The position numbers were made by a program, and so were the translations under genes. 64,000 bases of DNA, from contig NZ_JPRD01000014.1 in NCBI RefSeq assembly GCF_000817815.1, positions 62,001-126,000 on the forward strand. Direction: 5' to 3'. Under the pieces are notes generated by a model, which saw only the letters and a program-made list of their open reading frames with translations, had not been told where the DNA came from and made no database searches. Positions 53,976-64,000 of the stretch are shown in pieces. Numbering within the stretch: the stretch's first letter is position 1; every line of letters starts with the position of its first letter. This DNA is from Vibrio owensii CAIM 1854 = LMG 25443 (GTDB lineage: Bacteria; Pseudomonadota; Gammaproteobacteria; Enterobacterales; Vibrionaceae).

Positions 53976-54031
53976 CTTATCCCTTATCCCTTATCCCTTA
54001 TCCCTTATCCCTTATCCCTTATCCCTTATCC
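53976..54031. repeat. 7-bp tandem repeat, 8 exact copies
   Basis: Eight perfect copies of CTTATCC, i.e. CTTATCCCTTATCC and so on. It lies between tfoR and the tfoS terminator, outside genes. Good VNTR candidate. Confidence 0.97.
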
Positions 54032-54112
54032 TGCAAGGTTAAATGTCATGCCCTTCTGTCCAATATCTGTATGATGTTCTTTACGACACCGTTCGTCTCA
54101 CAGGCATGAAAA

Positions 54113-54134
54113 AGCCCAGCACTAAGACTGGGCT
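54113..54134 (-). terminator. tfoS terminator
   Basis: Minus strand AGCCCAG/CTGGGCT, loop of 8, then TTTTTC. 21 bp past the tfoS stop. Confidence 0.85.
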
Positions 54135-54154
54135 AGCTAATGTCAAATTAAGAG

Positions 54155-57100
54155 CTAAAGGCTCGTCTGGCTATCTTGAGTCATGGCAAACTTGGAAGGA
54201 GGTAAGCCAAAGTGCAACTTAAACTTCTGACTAAAGTACGATGGGTCATTAAAACCACAGTTAAATGCGACCTCACTGATTTTCTCTCCTGCGAGTAGCT
54301 GTTCACAGGCTGTTTCTAATCTTACTTCTGTCACGTAGTCTTTTAGCGTTCTTGACGAAGCCGACTTAAAGCGCCGCTGTAGGCTTCGCTCAGACATATA
54401 AAGCATCTTCGCAGCAGATGCCGTACCAAACTCCGGATCGTGATAATGCTCAGCAACCAATTGGTAAACTTTCATCAACCACTCTTGCTCTGGTGAGGTA
54501 GTTTGCTGCTGTGGTTCAACTTCCGTAAACTCGGGCAATACTTCTTCAACATGGCTCGGTTCTTGAGCACATGGCCAAGTAATCTCTATTTTATTTTGAG
54601 CATCAGAAGCAAACATAGATAAATGCCCTCCACTTGCGGCAACAAGTTGAGGTAAGTTATCCATACTCAAATCTACATTACTGGCATTGGTTGGGCGCAT
54701 TACTGCCGCTTTACTTGGTAATTGCGTTCCGTAGTCAATAAAACTCAATGAGACGATGTCATTAGCCTCGTCCAATACCAATTTAACCGACTGTCCTCGG
54801 AAAGAGCGTTTGATGATATTGGCGAAAATACTGTTGAATATGACATCAAGGTTAAAGCTTTCTAATGAAATACGGCTTGCTTTGTGATTGTCTTGCAACT
54901 CAACACTGATACCGGCTTTAGAAAAGTCCTCACGCCAAACATCCACAACAGATTGCGTTATCTGACTCAGGTTATAGTTTTGACTTCCGTTACTGGTGTC
55001 TCCCGGAGAGCTCTTTAATTCGTTTAACTGCCAATACGTTTTTGATAGATGATCTTGAGTCACTGAATCTAAATCAACAGGTAACTTATGCGCTATCGAG
55101 TCAACGCTCGACTTAATTGACTGTGCAACATGGTCCACCAGCAAGTTTCTCACTTGAATCTGCTTTCTTAGTTGCTGGTTACTGGTCAGTAAAACTCGAC
55201 TTTGATGGCGAAGCTGGTTGGTTTTTAACGTCACTTGTGCTGCCAAGTCACGGTTCGCTTGCAACACATACCGTGAGCGCCAATACATCAAAAGAGCGAC
55301 AATGGCGATAGTGACCAAAGTAAATCCGGTGATCGCCAGTTTGGACAAATACCAAGGTTTTAATACAGTGAATTTTGAGTCCAATCCGATTAAGCCAGAC
55401 GCGAGCTGCGAATCATTACTCACCTGCAAGTGATAATCACCTGAGTTAAGGTGTTCTAGTGTTAATTGACCACCTTCCAGCGATTGCCACTGGTCGCTCT
55501 CGTTCAAGCGATAATAGAGGTTTTGGTTATCTGGTTTCGGCATCACCCCAAAAAGAAAGCTTAACGAAGAGCCATAAGGTAGCTTCATACTTTCTAGGTC
55601 AGCACTACCAACTTGAACCACCTCATTTTCCAGCATGACTTGACTAACGATCAGTTGGGATTCTGGCGTGTTGGATACGAGTAACTTTGACGAGTCGGCT
55701 TTTACTAAACCATATTGAGAGCCAAAGATAAGTTGGCGGTCACTATCTTCTGAGCGACGAATAACATTACAAACACCCGGAAGAAATTCATTATTAATGA
55801 GGCCGGATGCTGAAGAATAATGCTTCATCAACTGCCCTGAGAGATGGTAATAGCTGAGCCCCACTGATGAAGCAAGCCACACACCCTCTGAGTCACTGAG
55901 TAAACAGGCCGGGCGAGAATTTGATACGCTCATTTCCATCACTTCTTTTGCATCGCTACCCGGTACCGTTTTGAAAACACCATAAGCAGAAGCAAACCAA
56001 TGAGAACCATCAATCGCGGTAATTATATCGAGTGACTCACCGTACTTTTCTGAGAAGCGGTTAAATCGAATTCGCTCACCATCGTATTCATAGACGCCGT
56101 GGTCAGTACCAATCAAAAGCAAATCTTTTTTGTCATATAAACGGGTGATTTTTGCAGGCAAAAACTGGCTGACTAACCAATCGCTGCCAAAGTTTCTCAT
56201 CTGCTGACTCGCAGCATCGATATTAAATAGTTGATAGCCGCTGGAAACCCAAAGTCGGTCGGTTCCATCAGAGACGATATGATCAATTTCCCTTCCAGCA
56301 ATGACACGAAGGTATGGAAACGTCACACGCTGTAAGTTATTTAGGTTGTAAATCTCTAAACCGGAAGACGTGGCTATCCAGAGTTTTTCACCTTGAAAAG
56401 CAAATTCATTTATCTGGGATGGCAGATGTAAGACTTCATTAATCTCTGAACTACCTGAACGATATAACTTGTGATCATCAGCAAACCACAATACACCGTC
56501 AGGTCCAGTTAACGTTTGTCGTATACGTCCGGTTAGTGTTTGTTGGTCATAGCTACTGAAGGTAATCCGCTCAAACTTTTTACTGAACAATGAGTAATAG
56601 CGAATACCTTGGTTAGTCGCAATCCACATACCACCCATATTGTCGTTCAATAACGAGTAGATTTTAGTGCTCGCTAATTCCAACTCAAGGAAGCTTGCTG
56701 GGGTTACTTGAGTCACCTCTCCACTCAAGAAAGAATACAAGTAGAGCCCCTGCTCCGTTCCTACCCAGTATTCTTGGTTAGTTTCCGCAAAAGTCAGCAC
56801 ATGCGAGGCACCGATTCTAATAACCGGTTTATTTGGCTCATAGATATTGAAGATCAGCGCCCCTTTGAGCGTGCCAACAAGAATCTCTCGCCTTGTATGG
56901 GAGTAATACACCTTTTCAATGTAGTGCTTACCAGAAGAAACTACGTGGTTGAATTTACTTCCTTCAGACAAATAAACGCCTGACGTGGTCGCTAATGCCC
57001 ATTTTGTCTCTACAAAAATAGCATCATTAATATAAACGTAGCTGTTGTTGCTGTGCTGATAGAGCTGAAGCAAAGAGAAAGAGTTCAGTTCGCTGGTTTC

Positions 57101-57532
57101 AATATTGTAGGTATAGAAGTGCGCGCCATCGCTCACCCAAATAAAGTTACCCGATGAACCAATCTTTCGAATCTGCGAGCCAGGATTGAGGCTAAAAACC
57201 AAGCGACGCTCTTGGTTAGGATAAGTTTGGTACACTTCATTTTCGACAAACGTCCAGAATGAGCCTTTATGGTAGGCCAGTTGCTCGGCTTTTGTTTGCA
57301 GAAAACTACCTGATTTAGGCAAGGTTGTCTGCCCATTGTAGAACAGCACTCGCCCATGAACATCATGGATCCAAAGCCCACCATGCTCACCAGGAAACAA
57401 TTTTTTCGCCGCAATAAAAGTCCCCTTAACCTGATTTGGCAAAGGGTAGAAGATCGCATTCGCTTCACTTGAAGCAAACGCTTGAAATGAGAGGATAAAA
57501 GCCCCAAAAAATAGGGCTAGTTGGCGCAGCAA
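54155..57532 (-). CDS. tfoS: TfoS, membrane chitin-responsive regulator
   Basis: A 1125-aa hybrid transmembrane regulator. Signal peptide (1-20), a periplasmic two-component-regulator propeller (about 30-620), a Y_Y_Y-type beta domain (650-720), one TM segment (about 730-750), a histidine-kinase-like but degenerate cytoplasmic region (800-990) and an AraC HTH (about 1020-1115, with IDxSERSLQRRFK-like MSERSLQRRFKSASSRTLKDYV). In V. cholerae TfoS detects chitin disaccharide and switches on tfoR, hence tfoX and competence. The propeller is the sensor and the AraC domain acts at the membrane. Gene order feoABC-tfoR-tfoS agrees with V. cholerae. Confidence 0.88.
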   Translation of the reverse strand: MLRQLALFFGAFILSFQAFASSEANAIFYPLPNQVKGTFIAAKKLFPGEHGGLWIHDVHGRVLFYNGQTTLPKSGSFLQTKAEQLAYHKGSFWTFVENEVYQTYPNQERRLVFSLNPGSQIRKIGSSGNFIWVSDGAHFYTYNIETSELNSFSLLQLYQHSNNSYVYINDAIFVETKWALATTSGVYLSEGSKFNHVVSSGKHYIEKVYYSHTRREILVGTLKGALIFNIYEPNKPVIRIGASHVLTFAETNQEYWVGTEQGLYLYSFLSGEVTQVTPASFLELELASTKIYSLLNDNMGGMWIATNQGIRYYSLFSKKFERITFSSYDQQTLTGRIRQTLTGPDGVLWFADDHKLYRSGSSEINEVLHLPSQINEFAFQGEKLWIATSSGLEIYNLNNLQRVTFPYLRVIAGREIDHIVSDGTDRLWVSSGYQLFNIDAASQQMRNFGSDWLVSQFLPAKITRLYDKKDLLLIGTDHGVYEYDGERIRFNRFSEKYGESLDIITAIDGSHWFASAYGVFKTVPGSDAKEVMEMSVSNSRPACLLSDSEGVWLASSVGLSYYHLSGQLMKHYSSASGLINNEFLPGVCNVIRRSEDSDRQLIFGSQYGLVKADSSKLLVSNTPESQLIVSQVMLENEVVQVGSADLESMKLPYGSSLSFLFGVMPKPDNQNLYYRLNESDQWQSLEGGQLTLEHLNSGDYHLQVSNDSQLASGLIGLDSKFTVLKPWYLSKLAITGFTLVTIAIVALLMYWRSRYVLQANRDLAAQVTLKTNQLRHQSRVLLTSNQQLRKQIQVRNLLVDHVAQSIKSSVDSIAHKLPVDLDSVTQDHLSKTYWQLNELKSSPGDTSNGSQNYNLSQITQSVVDVWREDFSKAGISVELQDNHKASRISLESFNLDVIFNSIFANIIKRSFRGQSVKLVLDEANDIVSLSFIDYGTQLPSKAAVMRPTNASNVDLSMDNLPQLVAASGGHLSMFASDAQNKIEITWPCAQEPSHVEEVLPEFTEVEPQQQTTSPEQEWLMKVYQLVAEHYHDPEFGTASAAKMLYMSERSLQRRFKSASSRTLKDYVTEVRLETACEQLLAGEKISEVAFNCGFNDPSYFSQKFKLHFGLPPSKFAMTQDSQTSL

Positions 57533-57744
57533 GATAAAATCCTTACATGTATCAATACGTGCGACTCATGGTTCACTCATGCCTTCCATAGCTGAGTACG
57601 TATATGGTTATTTTGAGCCGCTAATTATTGATAATGATATCTCAATTCCATTGATAGAAAAGACTCACTGCGCCAAAGGTTTGTAATTCTTACTGCCAGA
57701 TCACGTTAAACGCGTGTTCTGTGTAGAGAACAACAACACAATTG

Positions 57745-58623
57745 TTACTTTTCGCTCAAACACTGACTAAAGCTGTTTGAAATTCCTTTCAAGAATACAA
57801 AGTAACTGCCTGATTTAACATCAACACTGCTACCCAGTGGGTCAAGAACGCCAGCATTAACATCGCTGCCACGCATCACACTTTCAACCACAGCAGGGGT
57901 GAATTGAGGTTCTGAGAACACACAAGCGACATCACCCGTGCCCAATGTTTTACGGATATGAATCAATGTTTTTGCTCCCGGTTTACGATCTGGAGAAACC
58001 GTAAAGTGCCCGAGTTGATTTAGGTTGTAACGTGATTCAAAATAGCCGTAAGCATCGTGGAAAACAAAATAACCTTTGTCTTGCACTGGTGTCAGTTGTT
58101 GCTTAATCTCCGCATCCGTAGCTTTTAACTCCGCTTCAAACTTCTTCAAGTTTGCTGCGTAAGTGTCTGCATTCGTAGGATCGATTTCTGCAAGTTTGTG
58201 AGCGATAGCGTTGGCAACTTGTTTTACGGTTTCAACACCCAACCAGAAATGTGGATCGTGTGTGCCGTGATCGTGACCATCATGGTGGTCATGCTCACCA
58301 CTAAATGCACGTAACGATAGGCCCGGAATTTCGCTAACGGTTAGCGTGTTACCTTTATCCGTCACCACTTTCTCTAGGAAAGGTTCGAGATCATGGCCGT
58401 ACCAAATAACAAGGTCGGCAGCAGCTACCTTCTTCACATCCGATGGACGCAAAGCGTAATCGTGTGGCGAAGCATTGTTTTGTAGCAGAACGTCTGGCTT
58501 CGTAACGCCTTCCGTCAGCTCGGTTGTGATCATTTGAATAGGTTTAATACTAGTCAACACGGTTACCGCATGAGCAGGTAAGGTTAACATTGCTGAAACA
58601 GCAAGAATTATAGCTCTTTTCAT
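57745..58623 (-). CDS. znuA: Zinc ABC transporter substrate-binding protein ZnuA
   Basis: A 292-aa periplasmic Zn(II) receptor. Signal peptide (1-20), cluster A-1 fold with His residues, and a His-rich loop GEHDHHDGHDHGTHDPHFW (about 109-128) typical of ZnuA. Conserved ASPHDYALRPSDV and FSEPQF segments. Divergent from znuCB with a shared Zur box. A C-terminal pair of Cys is present (VACVFSEPQF and SQCLSEK). Confidence 0.96.
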   Translation of the reverse strand: MKRAIILAVSAMLTLPAHAVTVLTSIKPIQMITTELTEGVTKPDVLLQNNASPHDYALRPSDVKKVAAADLVIWYGHDLEPFLEKVVTDKGNTLTVSEIPGLSLRAFSGEHDHHDGHDHGTHDPHFWLGVETVKQVANAIAHKLAEIDPTNADTYAANLKKFEAELKATDAEIKQQLTPVQDKGYFVFHDAYGYFESRYNLNQLGHFTVSPDRKPGAKTLIHIRKTLGTGDVACVFSEPQFTPAVVESVMRGSDVNAGVLDPLGSSVDVKSGSYFVFLKGISNSFSQCLSEK

Positions 58624-58658
58624 AGTTTTACTTGGGGTATAGCGTGGAAAGTGAGATA

Positions 58659-58675
58659 ATGTTACATTATAACAT
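58659..58675. promoter_or_regulatory. Zur box between znuA and znuCB
   Basis: ATGTTA-CATTA-TAACAT: perfect 6-bp arms, as in the Zur consensus core TGTTATA-TATAACA. It lies in the 78-bp divergent promoter region and can silence both transcripts under zinc sufficiency. Confidence 0.8.
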
Positions 58676-58701
58676 TAACAATTTGCAAATGAGTTTCATT
58701 C

Positions 58702-59490
58702 ATGTCTTCACTAGTCCGTCTTGAGCAACTGTGCGTCGAGTTTGACGAACGCAGAGTTCTCGACAATGTCACAATGGAATTAGAAAAGGGCAAGATCACT
58801 ACCCTAATTGGTCCCAACGGAGCGGGAAAATCGACGTTAGTTAAAGTCATTCTGGGTCTCCAAAAACCAACCAGTGGTAAATTAACCAAGCAACGTAAGC
58901 TGAAAATTGGTTATGTACCCCAGAAGCTGAAACTCAACGATTCTCTTCCATTGAATGTCATTCGTTTCCTAAACCTTGCTGGCAAGTATAGCAAGCAGGA
59001 ATGCCTCGACGCGTTGCGTCTTGTTGGAGCTGAACACCTCATCAAAAGTAACATGCACCGTCTTTCTGGTGGTGAAAACCAACGTGTGCTGCTTGCTCGC
59101 GCTCTACTCCAACGTCCTGAGTTGCTCGTGCTTGATGAACCAGCTCAAGGTGTTGATGTTCAAGGTCAAATCGACTTATACGATCTGATTGAGAGCATTC
59201 GCCATCGCTTCGATTGTGGCGTGTTTATGGTATCTCATGATCTGCATTTGGTCATGGCTAAGACCGATGATGTGATCTGCTTGCATCATCACGTATGCTG
59301 CTCTGGCTCACCGGCGACCATCACTCAGCACCCGTCTTATATCGCGTTGTTTGGCAATGCGACTCGTGAGTCATTGGCATTCTATCACCATGACCACGAC
59401 CATCACCACCACGACTTAGCAGGCTCTCCAGTGACGGGGGACGCGACATCATGTTCTAACCACTCTCACGGACACCACCATCATGATTGA
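58702..59490 (+). CDS. znuC: Zinc ABC transporter ATPase ZnuC
   Basis: A 262-aa ATPase: Walker [11 protein letters not shown], signature LSGGENQRV, Walker [13 protein letters not shown], switch His in VSHDLH. C-terminal His-rich tail ([12 protein letters not shown] ... [10 protein letters not shown]), which could bind zinc as a sensor or store. Overlaps znuB by 8 bp. Complex ZnuB2C2. Confidence 0.96.
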   Translation: MSSLVRLEQLCVEFDERRVLDNVTMELEKGKITTLIGPNGAGKSTLVKVILGLQKPTSGKLTKQRKLKIGYVPQKLKLNDSLPLNVIRFLNLAGKYSKQECLDALRLVGAEHLIKSNMHRLSGGENQRVLLARALLQRPELLVLDEPAQGVDVQGQIDLYDLIESIRHRFDCGVFMVSHDLHLVMAKTDDVICLHHHVCCSGSPATITQHPSYIALFGNATRESLAFYHHDHDHHHHDLAGSPVTGDATSCSNHSHGHHHHD

Positions 59491-60268
59491 GTTTTTATTG
59501 CCTTCAATTTTGGCCGGTATCGGTATCGCAATCATTGCTGGCCCACTTGGCTCTTTCGTGGTTTGGCGAAAAATGGCTTACTTTGGCGATACGCTCGCCC
59601 ATGCCTCTTTAATGGGCTTGGCACTAGGCTTCTTGCTCAACATAAACCTTTACCTTGCATTGTTGGTTTGTTGCTTAGCACTTGCTGTACTGCTGGTTAC
59701 TCTGCAAAAACAACAGCTTGTCGCTACCGACACGCTGCTAGGTATTCTGGCACACAGCGCCTTATCGATTGGCTTGGTGTCGGTCAGTTTCCTAGAGAAC
59801 GTTCGCGTGGATTTGATGAGCTACCTGTTTGGTGATTTGCTTGCAGTTTCACCTCAAGATCTAATGTTCATCTACGCTGGAGTGATCGGTGTCAGTGCTT
59901 GTTTGTATGCATTCTGGCGTCCGCTTTTATCAAGCACTGTGAGTGAAGAGCTAGCTGCCGTAGAGGGTGTGAATACCGATTTAGTTCGCTTAGTGCTAAT
60001 GCTCATGGTCGGTGTGGTTATTGCTGTCGGTATGAAGTTTGTGGGTGCGCTGATCATGACTTCTCTATTGATCATCCCAGCCGCAACTGCACGTAAAGTG
60101 TCGTCTTCACCAGAACAGATGGCCTTGTTTGCCTCAATTATTGGCTCTATCGCGGTGCTGATGGGCCTAAGCCTGTCTTGGCATTTCGATACACCAGCAG
60201 GCCCTTCAGTTGTGATTAGCGCGACATTCCTATTTATGCTTAGCCAGCTGATTAAGCGCAAAGCCTAG
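59483..60268 (+). CDS. znuB: Zinc ABC transporter permease ZnuB
   Basis: A 261-aa inner-membrane permease with about seven to eight TM helices and the ABC-3 family motif [19 protein letters not shown]. Last gene of znuCB; terminator at 60352. Works with ZnuA and ZnuC in high-affinity zinc import. Confidence 0.96.
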   Translation: MIEFLLPSILAGIGIAIIAGPLGSFVVWRKMAYFGDTLAHASLMGLALGFLLNINLYLALLVCCLALAVLLVTLQKQQLVATDTLLGILAHSALSIGLVSVSFLENVRVDLMSYLFGDLLAVSPQDLMFIYAGVIGVSACLYAFWRPLLSSTVSEELAAVEGVNTDLVRLVLMLMVGVVIAVGMKFVGALIMTSLLIIPAATARKVSSSPEQMALFASIIGSIAVLMGLSLSWHFDTPAGPSVVISATFLFMLSQLIKRKA

Positions 60269-60288
60269 TAACGAAATAACTATATAAC

Positions 60289-60312
60289 TAAATCGCTAAA
60301 TCGCTAAATCGC
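60289..60312. repeat. 8-bp tandem repeat, 3 copies
   Basis: TAAATCGC three times in a row, between the znuB stop and its terminator. Short intergenic repeat. Confidence 0.85.
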
Positions 60313-60351
60313 GTTAAAGATTAAACACAAACCATTGTGAAACAGAAAAAG

Positions 60352-60378
60352 AAAAGCCTGCGAAATCGCAGGCTTTTT
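60352..60378. terminator. Terminator znuB/sucD
   Basis: AAAAGCCTGCGA-AA-TCGCAGGCTTTT, 12-bp stem, tight loop, tracts on both sides. Convergent genes. Confidence 0.95.
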
Positions 60379-60403
60379 AATGCTTATACAATGGTTTGGT
60401 TGA

Positions 60404-61276
60404 TTACCAACCTGTCACTTCACGTAGACCTTTACCAATCTCAGCTAGAGATTTCACAGTCTTAACGCCAGCCGCTTCTAGTGCTGCGAATTTGTCTTCT
60501 GCAGTACCTTTACCACCTGAGATGATTGCACCTGCGTGACCCATACGTTTACCTGGAGGAGCAGTAACACCAGCAATGTAAGAAACCACTGGCTTCGTTA
60601 CGTTTTCTTTGATGTAAGCCGCCGCTTCTTCTTCCGCAGTACCACCGATTTCGCCAATCATTACAATTGCTTCTGTTTCAGGGTCTTCTTGGAAAAGCTT
60701 CAGGATGTCGATGAAGTTTGAACCTGGGATTGGGTCGCCACCGATACCAACACACGTTGACTGACCAAAGCCTTCGTCTGTCGTTTGCTTAACAGCTTCG
60801 TACGTTAGAGTACCTGAGCGAGACACGATGCCCACTTTACCTTTCTTGTGGATGTGACCAGGCATGATACCGATCTTACACTCATCAGGCGTGATAACAC
60901 CCGGACAGTTAGGACCGATCATGCGAACACCAGTTTCTTCTAGCTTCACTTTAACGTCGATCATATCTGTTGTTGGAATGCCTTCAGTGATCGTTACGAT
61001 AAGCTCGATGCCTGCGTCGATCGCTTCTAGGATTGCATCTTTACAGAATGGTGCTGGAACGTAGATAACTGTTGCTGTTGCGCCAGTCACTTCTACTGCT
61101 TCACGTACAGTGTTGAATACAGGAAGACCAAGGTGAGTTTGACCACCTTTACCTGGAGATACACCACCAACCATTTGTGTACCGTAAGCAATTGCCTGCT
61201 CTGAGTGGAAAGTACCTTGACCACCAGTGAAGCCCTGACAGATTACTTTAGTGTCTTTGTTAATTAGTACAGACAT
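60404..61276 (-). CDS. sucD: Succinyl-CoA synthetase alpha subunit
   Basis: A 290-aa subunit. CoA-binding Rossmann domain ([20 protein letters not shown]), [12 protein letters not shown], and phosphohistidine motif [14 protein letters not shown]. Converts succinyl-CoA to succinate with ATP formation. Overlaps the stop of sucC by one base. Confidence 0.98.
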   Translation of the reverse strand: MSVLINKDTKVICQGFTGGQGTFHSEQAIAYGTQMVGGVSPGKGGQTHLGLPVFNTVREAVEVTGATATVIYVPAPFCKDAILEAIDAGIELIVTITEGIPTTDMIDVKVKLEETGVRMIGPNCPGVITPDECKIGIMPGHIHKKGKVGIVSRSGTLTYEAVKQTTDEGFGQSTCVGIGGDPIPGSNFIDILKLFQEDPETEAIVMIGEIGGTAEEEAAAYIKENVTKPVVSYIAGVTAPPGKRMGHAGAIISGGKGTAEDKFAALEAAGVKTVKSLAEIGKGLREVTGW

Positions 61277-62442
61277 TATTTAGCCTCCGCAGCAGCAACA
61301 ACTTTCTGAGCAGCATCTGTTAGCGACTCAGCAGCAATGATATCAACATCAGAATTAGCAAGAACTTCGCGACCTAGGTCTGCGTTAGTACCTTCTAGAC
61401 GAACAACAACAGGCACCGTTACACCAACTTCTTTCACTGCACCGATGATGCCTTCAGCGATCATGTCACAACGAACGATGCCGCCGAAGATGTTTACTAG
61501 AACGGCTTTCACGTTGTCATCAGATAGGATGATCTTGAATGCTTCTGCTACACGCTCTTTGGTTGCGCCGCCACCTACGTCTAGGAAGTTAGCTGGCTTG
61601 CCACCGTGTAGGTTTACGATGTCCATTGTACCCATCGCTAGACCCGCGCCGTTAACCATACAGCCAACGTTGCCGTCTAGTGCGACGTAGTTCAGTTCCC
61701 ACTGAGCTGCGTGCGCTTCACGCTCGTCTTCTTGTGAAGGATCGTGCATTTCACGAAGCTTAGGCTGACGGTATAGCGCGTTTGAATCGATGTTGATCTT
61801 ACCGTCAAGACATAGCAGGTTGCCTTCACCAGTAATAACCAATGGGTTGATCTCTAGCAGCGCTAGGTCGTACTGAGAGAACATAGTGCCAAGACCCATA
61901 AAGATCTTAACGAATTGTTTGATTTGGTCACCTTCAAGACCCAGTTTGAACGCTAGCTCGCGACCTTGGTAAGCTTGAGGGCCTACTAGTGGATCGATTG
62001 CCGCTTTGTGGATTAGCTCCGGCGTTTCTTCCGCAACTTTTTCGATTTCCACACCACCTTCAGTAGAAGCCATGAAAACGATCTTACGAGTCGCACGGTC
62101 TACAACCGCACCAAGGTAAAGTTCGTTAGCGATGTTAGACGCTTCTTCTACAAGGATTTTAGTAACAGGCTGACCATTTGCGTCTGTTTGGTAAGTAACC
62201 AAGTTCTTACCTAGCCATTTTTGTGCGAATTCTTTTACGCCGTCTTTTGTATCGTGTAGCTCAACACCGCCCGCTTTACCGCGGCCACCAGCGTGAACCT
62301 GACACTTTACAACTTTCTTTTCAGTAGTGATGCGACCCGCAGCTTCAAAAGCTTCTTGTGGCGTATCACATGCGTAGCCTTCCGGTACAGGCAAACCGAA
62401 TTCTGCAAACAGCTGTTTGGCTTGGTATTCATGCAAATTCAT
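61276..62442 (-). CDS. sucC: Succinyl-CoA synthetase beta subunit
   Basis: A 388-aa subunit with ATP-grasp domain ([32 protein letters not shown]) and C-terminal ligase domain ([29 protein letters not shown]). Sits between sucB and sucD, with about 200 bp before it that hold a hairpin, so sucCD may be partly independent of sucAB. Confidence 0.98.
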   Translation of the reverse strand: MNLHEYQAKQLFAEFGLPVPEGYACDTPQEAFEAAGRITTEKKVVKCQVHAGGRGKAGGVELHDTKDGVKEFAQKWLGKNLVTYQTDANGQPVTKILVEEASNIANELYLGAVVDRATRKIVFMASTEGGVEIEKVAEETPELIHKAAIDPLVGPQAYQGRELAFKLGLEGDQIKQFVKIFMGLGTMFSQYDLALLEINPLVITGEGNLLCLDGKINIDSNALYRQPKLREMHDPSQEDEREAHAAQWELNYVALDGNVGCMVNGAGLAMGTMDIVNLHGGKPANFLDVGGGATKERVAEAFKIILSDDNVKAVLVNIFGGIVRCDMIAEGIIGAVKEVGVTVPVVVRLEGTNADLGREVLANSDVDIIAAESLTDAAQKVVAAAEAK

Positions 62443-62605
62443 TTTGATATTCCGTTTGTTTATCCCTTAAGGGATTTATTATTTCCATAACGCCGCTTGA
62501 TGCGGTACGTCTGTAGGGTCTTCTCAAATCAACTGCTTATAGATATATCGGGGGCAGTTCAAGTGAAGGCCAGACGCTGAGCCAGTCTAGCCTTGGATGC
62601 TGTAG

Positions 62606-62634
62606 ACGTCGAGCTATCAGGGACAACTCGACGT
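62606..62634 (-). terminator. Hairpin between sucB and sucC
   Basis: ACGTCGAG/CTCGACGT stem with 13-nt loop, directly after the sucB stop and before sucC. May attenuate or process the polycistronic transcript; no T tract in the direction of transcription, so it is not a strong terminator. Confidence 0.5.
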
Positions 62635-62644
62635 TTTAGCGATA

Positions 62645-63853
62645 TTAAACGTCTAATAGCAGACGCGCTGGGTCTTCAAGTAGCTCTTTAATCGTTACTA
62701 GGAAGCCCACTGACTCACGGCCATCAATCAAACGGTGGTCGTAAGATAGTGCTAGGTACATCATTGGCAAGATTTCTACTTTGCCATCAACCGCCATTGG
62801 GCGCTCTTGGATTTTGTGCATACCCAAGATTGCTGATTGTGGTGGGTTGATAATTGGAGTAGACATCAGTGAACCAAATACACCACCGTTAGTGATAGTG
62901 AAGTTGCCACCCATTAGCTCATCAACGGTTAGCTTGCCATCACGACCTTTAATTGCTAACTCTTTAATGCCCTTTTCAACATCTGCAAAACCTAGCGTGT
63001 CACAGTCTTTAAGTACTGGCGTCACTAGGCCACGTGGCGTAGAAACCGCCATGCTGATATCGAAGTAGTTGTGGTAAACAATGTCATCACCATCGATAGA
63101 TGCATTCACTTCTGGGTAACGTTTTAGTGCTTCTGTTACAGCTTTCACGTAGAAAGACATGAAGCCTAGACGAATACCGTGACGCTCTTCGAACTGGTCT
63201 TTGTACTGCTTACGAAGATCCATGATTGGCTTCATGTTTACTTCATTAAACGTAGTTAGCATTGCCGTGTTGTTTTTCGCTTCTAGAAGACGGTTTGCAA
63301 CTGTCTTACGTAGACGCGTCATCGGAACACGTTTTTGGCTACGTGCCGCTGCAGGTGCTTCAACTGCTGCTGGAGCTTCTGCTTTTGGCGCAGCTTTTGC
63401 GTTTGCAAGGTGAGCTTCGATATCTTCGCGAGTAATGCGACCGCCAACACCAGAACCTTTCACTTGGCTCGCTTCTAGGCCGTGTTCAGCTAGAAGACGA
63501 CGAACCGCTGGACTTAGCGCATCGTTGCTCTCTTCTGTAAGCGCAGCTTTATGACGCTTATCAGGAGACGCTTCTTTGTCTTCGGTTGAATCTGTTGTTG
63601 GTTCGCCCGCTACAGCACCAGGCTTAAGCTTCGCGATCAACTGCTTAGAAAGTACTGTTGCACCTTCTTCTTCAATAATGGCTTCTAAAACGCCGGCTTC
63701 CGGAGCAGGAACTTCAAGCACGACTTTATCGGTTTCGATATCAACCAGAACTTCATCACGCTCGACTACGTCGCCTGGTTGTTTGTGCCATGTCGCTACG
63801 GTTGCGTCAGCAACTGATTCAGGTAAATCTGGAACCAGAATTTCAATTGTCAT
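62645..63853 (-). CDS. sucB: Dihydrolipoyllysine-residue succinyltransferase (E2 of 2-oxoglutarate dehydrogenase)
   Basis: A 402-aa E2: N-terminal lipoyl domain ([14 protein letters not shown], lipoyl Lys in ETDKV), linker with Ala/Pro, peripheral subunit-binding domain ([37 protein letters not shown]), catalytic domain with [14 protein letters not shown] (His/Asp). Transfers succinyl groups to CoA in the 2-oxoglutarate dehydrogenase complex. sucA precedes it on the minus strand. Confidence 0.98.
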   Translation of the reverse strand: MTIEILVPDLPESVADATVATWHKQPGDVVERDEVLVDIETDKVVLEVPAPEAGVLEAIIEEEGATVLSKQLIAKLKPGAVAGEPTTDSTEDKEASPDKRHKAALTEESNDALSPAVRRLLAEHGLEASQVKGSGVGGRITREDIEAHLANAKAAPKAEAPAAVEAPAAARSQKRVPMTRLRKTVANRLLEAKNNTAMLTTFNEVNMKPIMDLRKQYKDQFEERHGIRLGFMSFYVKAVTEALKRYPEVNASIDGDDIVYHNYFDISMAVSTPRGLVTPVLKDCDTLGFADVEKGIKELAIKGRDGKLTVDELMGGNFTITNGGVFGSLMSTPIINPPQSAILGMHKIQERPMAVDGKVEILPMMYLALSYDHRLIDGRESVGFLVTIKELLEDPARLLLDV

Positions 63854-63882
63854 ATCTGTTTCTTCCTTTAACTTCTAGTTCT

Positions 63883-64000
63883 TAATTCGAAGTTTTTGAG
63901 TTCACGTTCAGAGCGTCTTCAACCAACGCTTTTTGTTGTTTCAAGTGCACCGACATGTAGCCTACTGCTGGCGAAGCAGAAGCTGGGCGACCTGCGTATT
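63883..64000 (-). CDS. sucA: 2-oxoglutarate dehydrogenase E1, 3' end only
   Basis: The C-terminal 38 codons of Suc[21 protein letters not shown], then [18 protein letters not shown] and TAA at 63885-63883. Gene continues beyond the window. The thiamine-diphosphate-dependent decarboxylase feeds succinyl groups to SucB. 29 bp separate it from sucB. Confidence 0.95.

Noticed and set aside
53976-54031. CRISPR array
   Set aside because: Tandem 7-bp units without spacers; no cas genes in the window.

Overview
This 64 kb window looks like chromosome 1 of a Vibrio, probably of the Harveyi clade. The evidence is the gene order minCDE, rnd, fadD, tsaB, yoaA, purU, argS, feoABC, tfoR/tfoS, znuABC, sucABCD, together with a catechol-siderophore type EntA/VibA gene under a Fur box. 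Housekeeping genes fill 31-64 kb and probably also the left 3.7 kb.

The central feature is a 27.3 kb genomic island at about 3742-31041. It is inserted inside a host tRNA-Arg(UCU) gene (argU-like, next to folD). The 5' 57 nt of the tRNA and its promoter lie at the right end. The 3' 26 nt and its terminator lie at the left end. The two halves share a 6-bp repeat, GAACCT, and flush against it on the island side is an imperfect 13-bp inverted repeat (11/13). The insertion destroys the host tRNA gene. The island carries its own complete but different tRNA-Arg(UCU) just inside the right end, downstream of the preserved host promoter and followed by its own terminator. It therefore appears to break and replace the tRNA in one step.

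Next to this tRNA are three overlapping genes that I recognise as the gamma-mobile-trio: tyrosine recombinase GmtY, the 1130-aa GmtZ with a recombinase-like C-terminal motif and a Cys-rich segment, and the small coiled-coil GmtX. Cargo from right to left: a T6SS VgrG with a class 3 lipase C-terminus and a probable immunity protein; a possible PUA/EVE-like protein and a one-TM protein; an Mrr-like endonuclease; a full type I restriction-modification operon (hsdMSR); and then, mostly on the minus strand, unrecognised genes including a Walker-type NTPase, a multi-TM protein, a compact helical protein and a KfrA-like coiled-coil DNA-binding protein. The island thus combines offensive and defensive functions, and the unrecognised genes are the best candidates for undescribed defence functions.

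Left of the island are vibA (Fur box), an SLT-type transglycosylase, and an HNH endonuclease plus small methyltransferase pair. Right of it are folD (PurR box), a CNT nucleoside transporter, a LysR regulator, a lytic transglycosylase, ycgL, the Min system, RNase D, fadD, an alpha/beta hydrolase, a Slp lipoprotein, tsaB, yoaA, purU, a YecM-like gene, argS, an HIT protein, a YqhA-like protein, feoABC (Fur box), the chitin/competence pair tfoR (sRNA) and tfoS, znuA and znuCB divergent from a Zur box, and the 2-oxoglutarate dehydrogenase/succinyl-CoA synthetase genes, with sucA cut by the window end. Several 7-8 bp tandem repeats lie between host genes and are candidate VNTR loci.
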